DNA of 36,071 bases from Oribacterium sp. (lineage in GTDB: Bacteria > Bacillota_A > Clostridia > Lachnospirales > Lachnospiraceae), in assembly GCA_004554245.1 (NCBI GenBank), contig SFND01000020.1, positions 1 through 36,071 on the forward strand. Direction: 5' to 3'. The position numbers were made by a program, and so were the translations under genes. How positions within the stretch are numbered: the stretch's first letter is position 1; each line of letters starts with the position of its first letter. This document shows, one piece after another, positions 1-8,035 of the stretch. Under the pieces are notes generated by a model. The model saw nothing but the letters and a program-made list of their open reading frames with translations, was not told where the DNA came from and ran no database searches.

Positions 1-1477
1 GATATCTCAGAATCACATTCAGAAGATAGGCGCGGTATGGTCCGGCGAGTGGCATCTCGCGTATCACTGATTCGAGAAGCTGCAGCTCCTCCGCACTCTG
101 AATACCATTTCGTGCGATGCGCCGTGCCCGGGCAAGCTTCAGCATCGGCTGCTCCGGCACCACCTGGAAGCAGCGCTTCTCGAGCTCCGGCTTCTCCATG
201 ATCCGGGTCTTCTCATAGCTGATATCCGTGTAACGGTCTCCGTACGCATCCTGGAACAGCAGCACACTGTTCTCGAAGAACAGCGGAATATACGCACTCC
301 CCTCCTTCAGCGGATAGAGCTCCTCCCGCTGAAGCTCCAGGTAGCGCACGACGACATAGCGCATCCGCGGGTCGCTGGTCGACACGCGATAGGCGCGAAG
401 AATCGCCGGCAGTACCGTACCGATCCGTTCGTCCACCATATCCACGAGGACCATACGCTCATACAGCACACTCAGACGCTGGTCGAAGGCCGACTTCAGC
501 AGCTGGTCGATCGTGAACTTCTGGATCTTCTTCTCGAAGCGCTGATAGATATCCTCCTCCGCGCCGAAGTTCATCACGACGTTATAGAACAGTGGCAGCT
601 TCATGTTCTCCGGGATATCGTACTCATAGGCGAAGTAGAGATAAACCTCGCGTGGCAGACGCCCCTGGTAGCCCTTCGGCATCGCATACATATAGTACTC
701 GTACAGCCGGGTGATCTGTGACTGCATCTCGATCGCCCGCTGATAGATCCGAAACGCCAGCTCCGTCGTCGCACCTGCACGTATACAGCAGCCGGCCGCC
801 TCCTCGATGAGCTCCGCATCCTCCAGCTCTTCCACCGGTACGTCTGCTCTGTTCAATGTCTCCTTCGTGCACCCACTCTCTGCACGAGGCATCCGTGTCG
901 TCGTCTCCTGCTTCGGATACCGGATGGCATACAGAAAGGCCTCGAGTGCATGTACCCTGTCCGGCCCCTTCCGGAGGCCATCATAGAGCGCACGAAAACG
1001 TGCATCGTTCATAAACGGTGCACGGACGAAATCATCATATTCAAATACACGGAGAGCCGCGCCCCCGTTTGTCTGATACAGCTTCACAAAGTCTTCCGGC
1101 GTACGTAAGCCCGGAATCACCTCGGCCGATGCGTAGGAACGAACCTCGAAGGCAAACGGAATCCGTGTTTCTCCACCGTTTGATACGATGCACAGTCCCC
1201 CCTCGATATGATCGCCATCCTCCAGCGCACGTGCGTCGACGAGCGCACTGATGCGGGTACGCAGTCCGAGAAAGGTATTCTTCTGAATCGTCACATATGG
1301 ACTGTCCGAGTAGATCAGGCCCTTCAGAAGGATGCCATTCTCAGATGTCAGGGTCAGATCCAGTTTTAAGGTCTCGCCCGCGCAGACCATGCCGTGGAAG
1401 GCCGTATCGCTGAGACGAAGCTCGGGGCAGGCCAGATCGACGATGCCCCTGGCCAGCTTATTTATGCGTTCTTTCAT
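1..1477 (-). CDS. DUF5717 family protein (3' end outside window)
   Basis: Open minus-strand frame from an ATG at 1477 to the left edge, about 492 codons without a stop, so the C-terminus is missing. The N-terminus (MKERINKLARG, then a stretch of beta-rich character ending near residue 120) matches my recollection of the DUF5717 family, large cytoplasmic proteins of unknown function common in Lachnospiraceae. No signal peptide or membrane segment is visible. The later part is alpha-helical and looks like a helical-repeat region (many Leu/Tyr/Arg, for example RLYEYYMYAMP). A GGAG about 10 nt upstream supports the start. It is divergent from the DUF4364 gene. Family assignment is by recall; function is unknown. 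Confidence 0.75.
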   Translation of the reverse strand, partial: MKERINKLARGIVDLACPELRLSDTAFHGMVCAGETLKLDLTLTSENGILLKGLIYSDSPYVTIQKNTFLGLRTRISALVDARALEDGDHIEGGLCIVSNGGETRIPFAFEVRSYASAEVIPGLRTPEDFVKLYQTNGGAALRVFEYDDFVRAPFMNDARFRALYDGLRKGPDRVHALEAFLYAIRYPKQETTTRMPRAESGCTKETLNRADVPVEELEDAELIEEAAGCCIRAGATTELAFRIYQRAIEMQSQITRLYEYYMYAMPKGYQGRLPREVYLYFAYEYDIPENMKLPLFYNVVMNFGAEEDIYQRFEKKIQKFTIDQLLKSAFDQRLSVLYERMVLVDMVDERIGTVLPAILRAYRVSTSDPRMRYVVVRYLELQREELYPLKEGSAYIPLFFENSVLLFQDAYGDRYTDISYEKTRIMEKPELEKRCFQVVPEQPMLKLARARRIARNGIQSAEELQLLESVIREMPLAGPYRAYLLNVILRY

Positions 1478-1501
1478 AATCAAAAATCTCCATGAACGTA
1501 T

Positions 1502-1529
1502 ATTTTAACACAGAAAAGCCATGTGTAAA
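1502..1529 (-). promoter_or_regulatory. Sigma-A type promoter of the DUF5717 gene
   Basis: On the minus strand TTTACA (1524-1529) and TAAAAT (1502-1507) are separated by 16 nt, about 25 nt upstream of the start codon at 1477. Confidence 0.5.
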
Positions 1530-1542
1530 AGGGTCCGTCACA

Positions 1543-1571
1543 TTGAAATACCCCCTCTTTCCTGTTATTAT
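1543..1571 (+). promoter_or_regulatory. Sigma-A type promoter of the DUF4364 gene
   Basis: TTGAAA (1543-1548), 17 nt, TATTAT (1566-1571), overlapping a perfect TATAAT at 1569-1574. It lies 33 nt before the ATG at 1604 and is back-to-back with the DUF5717 promoter. Confidence 0.55.
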
Positions 1572-1603
1572 AATGAAATATAGAACGATAGAAAGGGCAT
1601 TTT

Positions 1604-2122
1604 ATGATTACCGAGCCTTTAACCCTGTATAAGCTGATGATTCTCTATCTGCTGAAGTCCATCAACTACCCGCTGACGAACAATCAGCTGAGTGCTTTCT
1701 TTCTGGATTATGAGTACACGACCTACTTCACTCTGCAGCAGGCGATATCCGCACTGGAGGACGCGCACCTGATCACCGCCCATACGACGCGAAATGCGAC
1801 GCGCTATGAGATCACACGGGAGGGCTCCGAGACGCTGGAGCTCTTCGGCAGCGATATCTCGTCGGGTGCGATCGAGGATATGAACAAGTTTCTGAAGGCC
1901 AACAAGATCAAGCTGCGTCAGGAGTCCTCCAACTATACAGACTATGAGCAGGATGATAACGGGAACTATATCGTGCATATGGAGGTCCGGGAGGAAAGCT
2001 CCATCCTGTTCTCTGTCGATATCAATGTTCCGGATCAGGATTTCGCCGAGCGCATGTGTGCGAAGTGGGCCGCCAACAATCAGGAGATCTACGCATATAT
2101 CATGAAGCAGCTCCTGAACTGA
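1604..2122 (+). CDS. DUF4364 family protein, winged-helix N-terminus
   Basis: 172 residues. The first 75 residues have the look of a winged helix-turn-helix (LYKLMILYLLKSI, then LTNNQLSAFFLD, then an ISALEDAHLIT recognition-like segment and a TRYEITREG wing), as in PadR- or MarR-like regulators. The C-terminal half is an acidic alpha/beta domain. This arrangement fits DUF4364, a Firmicutes family of predicted transcriptional regulators without a known target. The start has GAAAGGG 7 nt upstream. The gene is monocistronic, with its own promoter and a strong bidirectional terminator right behind it. DNA binding is inferred from fold appearance only. Confidence 0.8.
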   Translation: MITEPLTLYKLMILYLLKSINYPLTNNQLSAFFLDYEYTTYFTLQQAISALEDAHLITAHTTRNATRYEITREGSETLELFGSDISSGAIEDMNKFLKANKIKLRQESSNYTDYEQDDNGNYIVHMEVREESSILFSVDINVPDQDFAERMCAKWAANNQEIYAYIMKQLLN

Positions 2123-2142
2123 TGTACAGGGTATAATCAAAT

Positions 2143-2195
2143 AATTCCGCCGAGGGCCGTCTCAGAATACCTCTGAGACGGCCCTCGGCGGAATT
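2143..2195. terminator. Bidirectional terminator between DUF4364 and aminotransferase genes
   Basis: Perfect 24-bp inverted repeat (2143-2166 with 2172-2195) around a 5-nt loop. The stem ends in AATT on both sides and is followed by TT on the plus strand. It separates two convergent genes, ends 21 nt after the DUF4364 stop region and 5 nt before the aminotransferase stop codon. Confidence 0.9.
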
Positions 2196-2200
2196 TTAAT

Positions 2201-3544
2201 TTATGCCTGTGCCGGTGCCTCGGACTCCGGTGCATCCAGAACCTCTACGGCCTGGTGTGTCTTCTCGGAGAGAAGCTTCTCTACGGAGCAGAGCTTTACA
2301 CAGAGGCAGAACAGATTCGCCGCGATCTTCAGATCATCGACTGGCGGATAGGTCGGCGCGATACGGATATTCGTATCCTCCGGATCGTGATGATACGGGA
2401 AGGTTGCGCCGGCATCGGTCAGCTTTACACCGGCCTTCTTGCAGTGGTCTACGACCGCTTTCGCACAGCCCGGCATGGTATCGAAGCTGATGAAATATCC
2501 ACCGTTCGGCTTCGTCCACTCACCGATACCGAGACCCCCGAGCTCCTTCTCGAAGATGCCCTCTACGGTCTCGAACTTCGGACGGATGATATCCGCATGC
2601 TTGCGCATATGCTCGATCATGCCATGGATATCCTTGAAGAAACGCACATGACGAAGCTGATTTACCTTATCATATCCGATGGTCTGGTGCTTCATCTGGT
2701 TACGGATATCATCCAGGTTGTTCGAGCTCGTCGCCAGCGCTGCGAGGCCGGAACCCGGGAAGGTGATCTTCGAGGTCGAGGCAAACTTATAGACCATATC
2801 CGGATTACCCGCGCGCTTACACTCGGCGAGGATCTCGATGAGGTAATCCTGGTTCTTATCATAGAGGTGATGTACACCGTAAGCGTTATCCCAGTAGATA
2901 CGGAAGTCACGTGCAGCCGGCTGGAGACGTGCGAACCGGCGCACGGTCTCATCGCTGTAGCTGTAGCCCTGCGGGTTGGAGTACTTCGGAACGCACCAGA
3001 TGCCCTTGATGGCGTCGTCTTCCTTCACGAGCTTCTCGACGATATCCATATCCGGGCCGGTCGGTGTCATCGGGACGTTGATCATCTCGATGCCGAAATA
3101 CTCGGTGATACTGAAGTGACGGTCGTAGCCTGGTACCGGACAGAGCCACTTCACCTTATCGAGCTTACACCATGGCGTGGAACCCATAACGCCGTGGGTC
3201 ATCGATCTCGAAATGGAATCATACATGACATTCAGTGAAGAGTTTCCATAGATGATGATGTTGTCCGGGTTGTTCTCCATCATATCCGAGAGCAGTTCCT
3301 TCGCCTCTTCGATACCGCCGAGTACACCGTAGTTACGGCAGTCGGTACCGTCCGCACAGTACATATCACAGCCGCTGGTCAGTGCATCCATCAGGCCCAT
3401 GCTGAGATCCAGCTGCTCCTTACATGGCTTACCACGGCTCATATCGAGGCTCATCTCCATCGCCTGATACTTCTCGTATTGCTTCTTCAGCTCGTGAAGC
3501 TCCTTCTCGAGCTCGTCCTTCGTCATCTTCGTGTATGATTTCAT
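2201..3544 (-). CDS. Aspartate aminotransferase, MocR-like PLP fold type I
   Basis: 447 residues, a cytosolic PLP-dependent transaminase expected to exchange amino groups between aspartate (or a similar amino acid) and 2-oxoglutarate. Visible marks: SRGKP near residue 37 at the substrate site; YGNSS near residue 100; the segment CVPKYSNPQGYSYSDETV (typical Asn-Pro loop); IYWDNAYGVHHL with the Asp that binds the PLP pyridine nitrogen; and STSKITFPGSGLA with the Schiff-base Lys. The motif set fits the aminotransferase family annotated from MocR-type sequences (PF12897-like) rather than AspC. AGGAGG precedes the ATG. It is monocistronic with a promoter whose -35 lies inside the preceding terminator. 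The exact substrate is not readable from sequence. Confidence 0.87.
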   Translation of the reverse strand: MKSYTKMTKDELEKELHELKKQYEKYQAMEMSLDMSRGKPCKEQLDLSMGLMDALTSGCDMYCADGTDCRNYGVLGGIEEAKELLSDMMENNPDNIIIYGNSSLNVMYDSISRSMTHGVMGSTPWCKLDKVKWLCPVPGYDRHFSITEYFGIEMINVPMTPTGPDMDIVEKLVKEDDAIKGIWCVPKYSNPQGYSYSDETVRRFARLQPAARDFRIYWDNAYGVHHLYDKNQDYLIEILAECKRAGNPDMVYKFASTSKITFPGSGLAALATSSNNLDDIRNQMKHQTIGYDKVNQLRHVRFFKDIHGMIEHMRKHADIIRPKFETVEGIFEKELGGLGIGEWTKPNGGYFISFDTMPGCAKAVVDHCKKAGVKLTDAGATFPYHHDPEDTNIRIAPTYPPVDDLKIAANLFCLCVKLCSVEKLLSEKTHQAVEVLDAPESEAPAQA

Positions 3545-3587
3545 AGCGAGATCCTCCTAACGGTGTGAACACAAACAAAACAAAAAA

Positions 3588-3616
3588 AGTATAATCAAAA
3601 AGCCTGATGCATGCAA
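3588..3616 (-). promoter_or_regulatory. Promoter of the aminotransferase gene, -35 in terminator loop
   Basis: Minus strand: TTGCAT (3611-3616), 17 nt, TATACT (3588-3593), 43 nt before the ATG. The -35 hexamer is exactly the six-base loop of the terminator at 3596-3626. Confidence 0.6.
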
Positions 3617-3626
3617 GCATCAGGCT
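3596..3626 (-). terminator. Terminator of the TPR lipoprotein gene
   Basis: Perfect 10-bp stem (3601-3610 with 3617-3626), 6-nt loop, followed on the minus strand by a T run. It lies 130 nt after the lipoprotein stop codon. Confidence 0.85.
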
Positions 3627-3755
3627 GTCAAACATCGATATATGTTCTGCGTCCGTATTCGGTAAAATTACAGCAAATCCGCCCGAAAACAGCAGATACC
3701 GACACGGGAAGTGCCGACAGAGGTCTGTCACATCCGTAGTCGGACCGCGTGCTTC

Positions 3756-4394
3756 TCAGCCGGTCGTCGACGGGACACCGGTGCCGCCGGCAGCCGTGTT
3801 CGCCGAGAGCTCATCGATCCGGGTCCGCAGAAACGCGAGCTCGCGGGTCGCATCCGCATCCCCCGGATAGTTTTCGAGGAAGGTCTGGACCGCCTCGTAG
3901 GCCTCCGTCCACTGTGCCGTTTTCTCGAGGTACACGAGCTCATCGAACTGGTAGTCCTTATCATTCGTGAGGCCGGCGGCCTTCGCCTGGTCGAGGCTTT
4001 CGCGGGCCACGTCCATATCACCGTCATTCAGCGCCTTCGTCGCACTTTCGATGTACTGTCGCGCGTCGAGCTGTGTCTGGAACTGGAGATATACCTCCTG
4101 ATCTCCATTCACCTCACGCAGGGTTTCGATGATTTTCCGGGCCGCATCATAGTCACCGAGCATGTACTCGGCTTCCGCCTTATACAGCAGGATGTCATAC
4201 TGTTCGGCACCGACCCGGCCCTTGCTTCGCTCCATCGCCTCATCGAGGGTCGTGATCGCCTCTTCATATTTTCCTTTTTCCACGAGATCGATGCCCTGCA
4301 GGCGGAGCTCCTCCACCCTGTTTCCGCAGCCGGTCAGCAGCAGGGCCACGCATCCGACCCATGCGGCCGTCTTCATTGGCTTAAGCATATGCAT
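3756..4394 (-). CDS. TPR-containing lipoprotein
   Basis: 212 residues from the ATG at 4394, which has GAGG 8 nt upstream; ATGs at 4388 and 4376 are alternatives. The N-terminus is a lipoprotein signal: positive MLKPMKTAAW, a hydrophobic run, then the lipobox LLTGC, so the mature protein would begin at Cys and be anchored to the outer face of the membrane. The rest is tetratricopeptide-like: units such as GKYEEAITTLDEAMERS, GDYDAARKIIETL and GDMDVARESLDQAKAAG repeat the A/G-x-x-Y/A pattern. It overlaps nothing and starts 11 nt past the dut stop, so it is probably cotranscribed with dut. TPR proteins mediate protein contacts; the partner is unknown. Confidence 0.75.
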   Translation of the reverse strand: MHMLKPMKTAAWVGCVALLLTGCGNRVEELRLQGIDLVEKGKYEEAITTLDEAMERSKGRVGAEQYDILLYKAEAEYMLGDYDAARKIIETLREVNGDQEVYLQFQTQLDARQYIESATKALNDGDMDVARESLDQAKAAGLTNDKDYQFDELVYLEKTAQWTEAYEAVQTFLENYPGDADATRELAFLRTRIDELSANTAAGGTGVPSTTG

Positions 4395-4404
4395 CACCTG
4401 CACC

Positions 4405-4845
4405 TCAGTTCTTCCCGGTGGAGCCGAAGCCGCCACGGTCCTGGTTACCGAGGGCGTCCACCTCTTCAAATACGATGTGCGGCTGATGCTCGAGGATGCG
4501 GAACTGGCAGATCCGGTCGTTCACATGCAGCTCGGTATCGCGGGTCGCATACACCGGCATCCGGATGATGTCGTGATCACCGCAGTAGCTCTCGTCGATG
4601 ATACCGAGAGAGTTCGTCTGAATCAGGCCGAAGTTCTTAAAGGTCGAGCTGCGCGGTGCGAGCAGCATCTCGTAGCCGTCCGGCACCTGTACGGAGATGC
4701 CCATGCTGATGAGGCGGAACTCGCCCTTCTGCAGGGTGACGTTCTCTGCGACACGGAGGTCGATCCAGTCGCTCTTTCCGGCGATGTACTCGAGCTTCTC
4801 GATCTCATCGGAATGATATTTGATACGCATTGTTTTTTCCATCAT
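4405..4845 (-). CDS. dut: dUTP diphosphatase (dUTPase)
   Basis: 146 residues, usual length for the trimeric dUTPase family, which hydrolyses dUTP to dUMP and pyrophosphate, keeping uracil out of DNA and feeding dTMP synthesis. All five conserved motifs can be read in order: WIDLRV; LAPRSSTFKNFGL (the Arg-Ser-Ser of motif II); GIIDESYCGDH (motif III, catalytic Asp); ICQFRI; and the Gly-rich C-terminal arm DRGGFGSTGKN. Two in-frame ATGs begin the ORF; AGGAAGGA 4-5 nt upstream favours the first. It is followed closely by the lipoprotein gene and preceded by scpB with a 72-nt gap that holds a short hairpin but no clear terminator. Confidence 0.95.
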   Translation of the reverse strand: MMEKTMRIKYHSDEIEKLEYIAGKSDWIDLRVAENVTLQKGEFRLISMGISVQVPDGYEMLLAPRSSTFKNFGLIQTNSLGIIDESYCGDHDIIRMPVYATRDTELHVNDRICQFRILEHQPHIVFEEVDALGNQDRGGFGSTGKN

Positions 4846-4917
4846 GCTGTCCTTCCTGTGAAGCCGCCTTCATCTGATCTGAGGCGGAGCTGTACGCTGT
4901 ATACATGCGAGGTTCAA

Positions 4918-5733
4918 TCACTGTGATCCTCCGCCGGCATCTGCCGGCGGATCGTCCCCGCTGTCTGCCGTTCCTTCTTCCGGCGCTGCCTCCTCGGCAT
5001 GGCCCATGATATCCACGACCTCGTCATGGACCTCCTGCTTGATCTCTGCCTCGACCTCCGGATTCAGGTCCGGAAGCTCCTGGATGGAGCTCACGCCGAA
5101 GCGACGGAGAAACTCCTCTGTGGTCGCAAAGAGCGCCGGTCGTCCCGGTGCATTGAGGCGTCCGACCTCATACGCGAGCCCATACTCGACGAGACGGTTG
5201 ACCGCATGGTCCGAGCTGACGCCACGGATACGCTCGATCTCCGCCTTCGTGACCGGCTGCTTATAGGCGATGATGGACAGGGTTTCCATCACGACGTCGG
5301 TCAGTACCGGCTTCTTCGGCTGCTTCGCCACACGGATGAGTGCCGGATAGCAGTCCGGATCCGCGGCCATCTGGTAGCGCTTCTCGAGCCGCCTGATCAC
5401 CATGCCGCCCTTGCGTTCCTCATACTTCGCGATGAGCCGCTCGACCGCATCCTGCGCGATCTTCTTTCCTGCATTGAGGGCCGTCGCGATCTCATCGAGG
5501 CCGACGGAGCGTCCCATCGTAAACAGCAGCGCTTCGACGATGCGTTCCTCCTCGAGAAGATCTGCGGAGAACTCCTGATCGATTTCCTCGGCCAGCTTCT
5601 GTGTTTCCGCATCGAGTCCGACGGAGGCATTGTCCTCCTGTGCTGCTGCGGTGCCGGTATCTGCCGTGGTGGCCGGCGTCGCCGTTTCCACCGTCGTATC
5701 CTCCGCCCTCGTCTTCTGTTCTTCCTTTTCCAT
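4918..5733 (-). CDS. scpB: Segregation and condensation protein B
   Basis: 271 residues. ScpB binds ScpA and Smc to form the condensin-like complex that compacts and segregates the chromosome. The family core runs from about residue 62 (EERIVEALLFTMGRSVGLDEIA, first winged helix) through VVMETLSIIAYKQPVTKAEIERIRGV and GRPALFATTEEFLRRFG (second winged helix). It carries extensions unusual in length: about 60 N-terminal residues rich in Thr, Ala and acidic residues and an acidic, Gly/Pro-rich tail of about 30 residues. The start codon overlaps the scpA stop by one base (TGATG), so translation is probably coupled. Confidence 0.93.
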   Translation of the reverse strand: MEKEEQKTRAEDTTVETATPATTADTGTAAAQEDNASVGLDAETQKLAEEIDQEFSADLLEEERIVEALLFTMGRSVGLDEIATALNAGKKIAQDAVERLIAKYEERKGGMVIRRLEKRYQMAADPDCYPALIRVAKQPKKPVLTDVVMETLSIIAYKQPVTKAEIERIRGVSSDHAVNRLVEYGLAYEVGRLNAPGRPALFATTEEFLRRFGVSSIQELPDLNPEVEAEIKQEVHDEVVDIMGHAEEAAPEEGTADSGDDPPADAGGGSQ

Positions 5734-6539
5734 CAGTCAAAATCCTCCAGTCCCTTCATGTCGAGCTCGTCATCCGAGCCCTCCGGGCGTTCCACCTCTG
5801 CGATATCGAGGTCACCGAACGGCTGCTCCTGTACGGCCGTGATGCGACCCATCTTCATCAGCTCCAGGATCGCCAGAAAGCTGACGACGACCTCCATCTT
5901 ATCCTTTTTCTCCGCCACCATGTGCCGGAAGGAGACGCGATGATGACCGCGGACATACTTCAGCACATCGCGGATGCGGCCTTCCAGCGAGATTTTTTCC
6001 CGCTTGATCACACCGAAGCGCGAGCGTACCTGATCGACCGACTCGTCTCTCCGCTTCATGACATCCTCGAAGATCTTCCGCATACGTTCGAGGGTCACAT
6101 CCTTCAGCAGTGCATCGAGATCGATCGGCGGTACATATTTCTCAACCTCCTTCGGGATCGTCGGCGGCTTATAGAAGTAAAGCTCTGCCTGATCCTCCTG
6201 GTTTTCAAGCTGCTCTGCCATGTACTTATACTTCCGGTACTCGAGCAGACGCGCAACGAGCTCTGCACGCGGATCGACCTCCTCACCGGTCTCCTCATCC
6301 ACCTCCTTCGGAAGCAGCATGCGCGACTTGATTTCGAGAAGTGTTGCCGCCATCACGAGGAAATCTGAGACGAGATCGAGATCTTCCTCCTCCATCGTCG
6401 TGATGTAGTCCATATATTCTGCCGTGATCTGCACGATCGGGATATCGAAGATATCGATCTTATCGCGCTCGATCAGATGCAGCAGCAGGTCCAGCGGACC
6501 CTCAAATTTTTCCAGTTTAAATCTTAATTCCTGTGCCAT
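5733..6539 (-). CDS. scpA: Segregation and condensation protein A
   Basis: 268 residues. ScpA is the kleisin that bridges the Smc heads. The N-terminal signature LRFKLEKFEGPLDLLLHLIE binds the Smc neck; DYITTMEEEDLDLVSDFLVMAATLLEIKS follows; the C-terminal winged helix (VVSFLAILELMKMGRITAVQ) docks on the Smc head. The last residues (DDELDMKGLEDFD) are acidic. The start lies inside the end of the phosphoesterase gene (16-nt overlap) and the stop overlaps scpB, so the three genes form a tight operon. Confidence 0.95.
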   Translation of the reverse strand: MAQELRFKLEKFEGPLDLLLHLIERDKIDIFDIPIVQITAEYMDYITTMEEEDLDLVSDFLVMAATLLEIKSRMLLPKEVDEETGEEVDPRAELVARLLEYRKYKYMAEQLENQEDQAELYFYKPPTIPKEVEKYVPPIDLDALLKDVTLERMRKIFEDVMKRRDESVDQVRSRFGVIKREKISLEGRIRDVLKYVRGHHRVSFRHMVAEKKDKMEVVVSFLAILELMKMGRITAVQEQPFGDLDIAEVERPEGSDDELDMKGLEDFD

Positions 6540-7492
6540 TCTTTTTCCTGTGCAGGGCCGGTGCCTTCCGGCAGCAGTGTGATCACGGAGATCTCCGGCT
6601 TATCGTTGATGCGGATGTTGATCGAGTGTGTACCGAGTCCGCGATTGATGAGCAGTATGCCCTCTCCCTCCCGGAAGATGCCGGCGCACTCCCGAACGAA
6701 AAACTGAAACTGTGGCGTCATCAGCGCGCCGATCCCTGGAATCCGGATCGTACCGCCATGGTAGTGACCGCTGAGGACCAGATCCTCTCCATGTCGCAGT
6801 GCCTCATGCCCATACATCGGCGTATGCAGCAGCATGATCGAAAACTTCGATCGGTCCGGCGTACCGACCTTCGCGCGGATCTCCTCTTCCCGAAGCGGCT
6901 TCCGCGGGTGCGTCAGCATGTTCCGGAAGTAGCTGAGATCCAGGGTCAGTCCACTGAGTTCGAGCTCATCGAGCACCACACAGTCATCATCCAGTACATG
7001 GACGCCCTTCAGCGCTTCCTCGAGTCGTGCATAGTCTGCCCGGGCCATATCCTGTACATATGTATCATATTTCGCCCCACTCGTGCAACGCACGATTCCG
7101 GCTTTCTCCCGCAACCGTGCCTCATGGTTTCCGATGGCATAGTAGGTCGGATAGCGCTTCCGGATGGCCTCCAGAAAGCGGCAGCTCACCTCGACACTGT
7201 CCTGGTGTCGATGGCCTGTCCATGGCCGGACCTTATGACAACGGATGAAGTCACCGCCGATCAGTATGAACTCTGGATGCTCTGCGTCGATCGCTTCCAG
7301 CAGGCGCTGATTATCCTTTCCGAACTCAACCTCATGAAGATCCGAGAGGAAAACGAAGCGATGCGGCCGTCGGATACGGCTGGAACAGAAGCTGTATCTT
7401 TCCGGCATCAGTATACTTCTTTCGTGCTTTGATATAGTTGCAAAAATGGCTGGTATAATCAGCAGTAATAATATAATGAGCATTCTCAGCAT
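6524..7492 (-). CDS. Membrane-anchored metallophosphoesterase, YkuE-like
   Basis: 322 residues. The first 20 residues are a hydrophobic signal anchor (MLRMLIILLLLIIPAIFAT). The calcineurin-like dimetal motifs follow in order: FLSDLH (Asp and His of block I), IGGDFI (block II), IGNHEAR (block III), MLLHTPMY (His of block IV) and SGHYHGG (block V, GHxH). This is the arrangement of YkuE/YaeI-type phosphodiesterases near the membrane; the natural substrate is not known for this copy. A GGGAGAGA site precedes the ATG. It is the first gene of an operon with scpA and scpB and overlaps scpA by 16 nt; phosphoesterases are not a fixed partner of scpAB, so a shared role is only a guess. Confidence 0.87.
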   Translation of the reverse strand: MLRMLIILLLLIIPAIFATISKHERSILMPERYSFCSSRIRRPHRFVFLSDLHEVEFGKDNQRLLEAIDAEHPEFILIGGDFIRCHKVRPWTGHRHQDSVEVSCRFLEAIRKRYPTYYAIGNHEARLREKAGIVRCTSGAKYDTYVQDMARADYARLEEALKGVHVLDDDCVVLDELELSGLTLDLSYFRNMLTHPRKPLREEEIRAKVGTPDRSKFSIMLLHTPMYGHEALRHGEDLVLSGHYHGGTIRIPGIGALMTPQFQFFVRECAGIFREGEGILLINRGLGTHSINIRINDKPEISVITLLPEGTGPAQEKEWHRN

Positions 7493-7673
7493 TCTCTCCC
7501 ACCCTCGTTATATATAATAAATTTAAAGAACATTATTTATCTGTTTGATATCCTCTCCTCAGCCAAATCCTATTTCTGAAAACCACGCTCGCTGGCTGTT
7601 TCAAACCGGTTCGATGTGCCTTTTATTTTCCGATACAATCCCAGGAAAAAATAAAAGAAGGACGGTATCCACC

Positions 7674-7931
7674 ATGAGCTCCAAGCGAAAGCGTTCATAT
7701 GACAAAATGATTTCCTACGCGCCTTTCTGGCGTACACTGCACAGAAAAAATCTGACACAGTATGATCTCGTCGCACATATGAGCATCTCCAGCAGCATGA
7801 TGCAGCGTCTGCGTTCGGACGCACCGATTTCACTGAAATCCGTCGCCATGCTCTGCGACTATCTCGACGTCGTTCCGTCGGAGATTTTCACCTTCCTGCC
7901 AGAAGAGGTTCCTACGCTGCAGGATCTGTAG
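7674..7931 (+). CDS. Small XRE/Cro-family helix-turn-helix regulator
   Basis: 85 residues from the ATG at 7674. The frame is open upstream to 7545, but that extension has no site and looks non-coding; AAGGACGG lies about 9 nt before 7674. A basic N-terminus (SSKRKRSYDK) precedes a helix-turn-helix: FWRTLHRKNLTQYDLVAHM, SISSSMMQRLR, then SLKSVAMLCDYLDVVPSEIF, the usual ending of small Cro/CI-type regulators. Such proteins bind DNA as dimers; the target is unknown. A TACAAT -10 at 7634-7639 and an AACCGGTT palindrome at 7604-7611 upstream suggest autoregulation. The gene converges with ftsH. Confidence 0.75.
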   Translation: MSSKRKRSYDKMISYAPFWRTLHRKNLTQYDLVAHMSISSSMMQRLRSDAPISLKSVAMLCDYLDVVPSEIFTFLPEEVPTLQDL

Positions 7932-7995
7932 AGCGTCCGGGACTCGATGAGACGACACAAGCAGCTGACGAAAGTCAGAAGACATGCATGAGAAA

Positions 7996-8031
7996 AGAGC
8001 TGTCTGCGGAGATCATCCAGCAGACAGCTCT
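7996..8031. terminator. Terminator of ftsH, possibly bidirectional
   Basis: Perfect 12-bp stem (7996-8007 with 8020-8031), 12-nt loop, beginning 4 nt after the ftsH stop codon; on the minus strand it runs into TTTTCTC. The plus-strand side is less T-rich. Confidence 0.8.
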
Positions 8032-8035
8032 GCAT

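Noticed and set aside
2255..3238. 327-codon plus-strand frame inside the aminotransferase gene
   Set aside because: It mirrors a well-conserved gene on the other strand, has no ribosome site, and its product resembles nothing; long antisense frames are common in GC-rich coding DNA.
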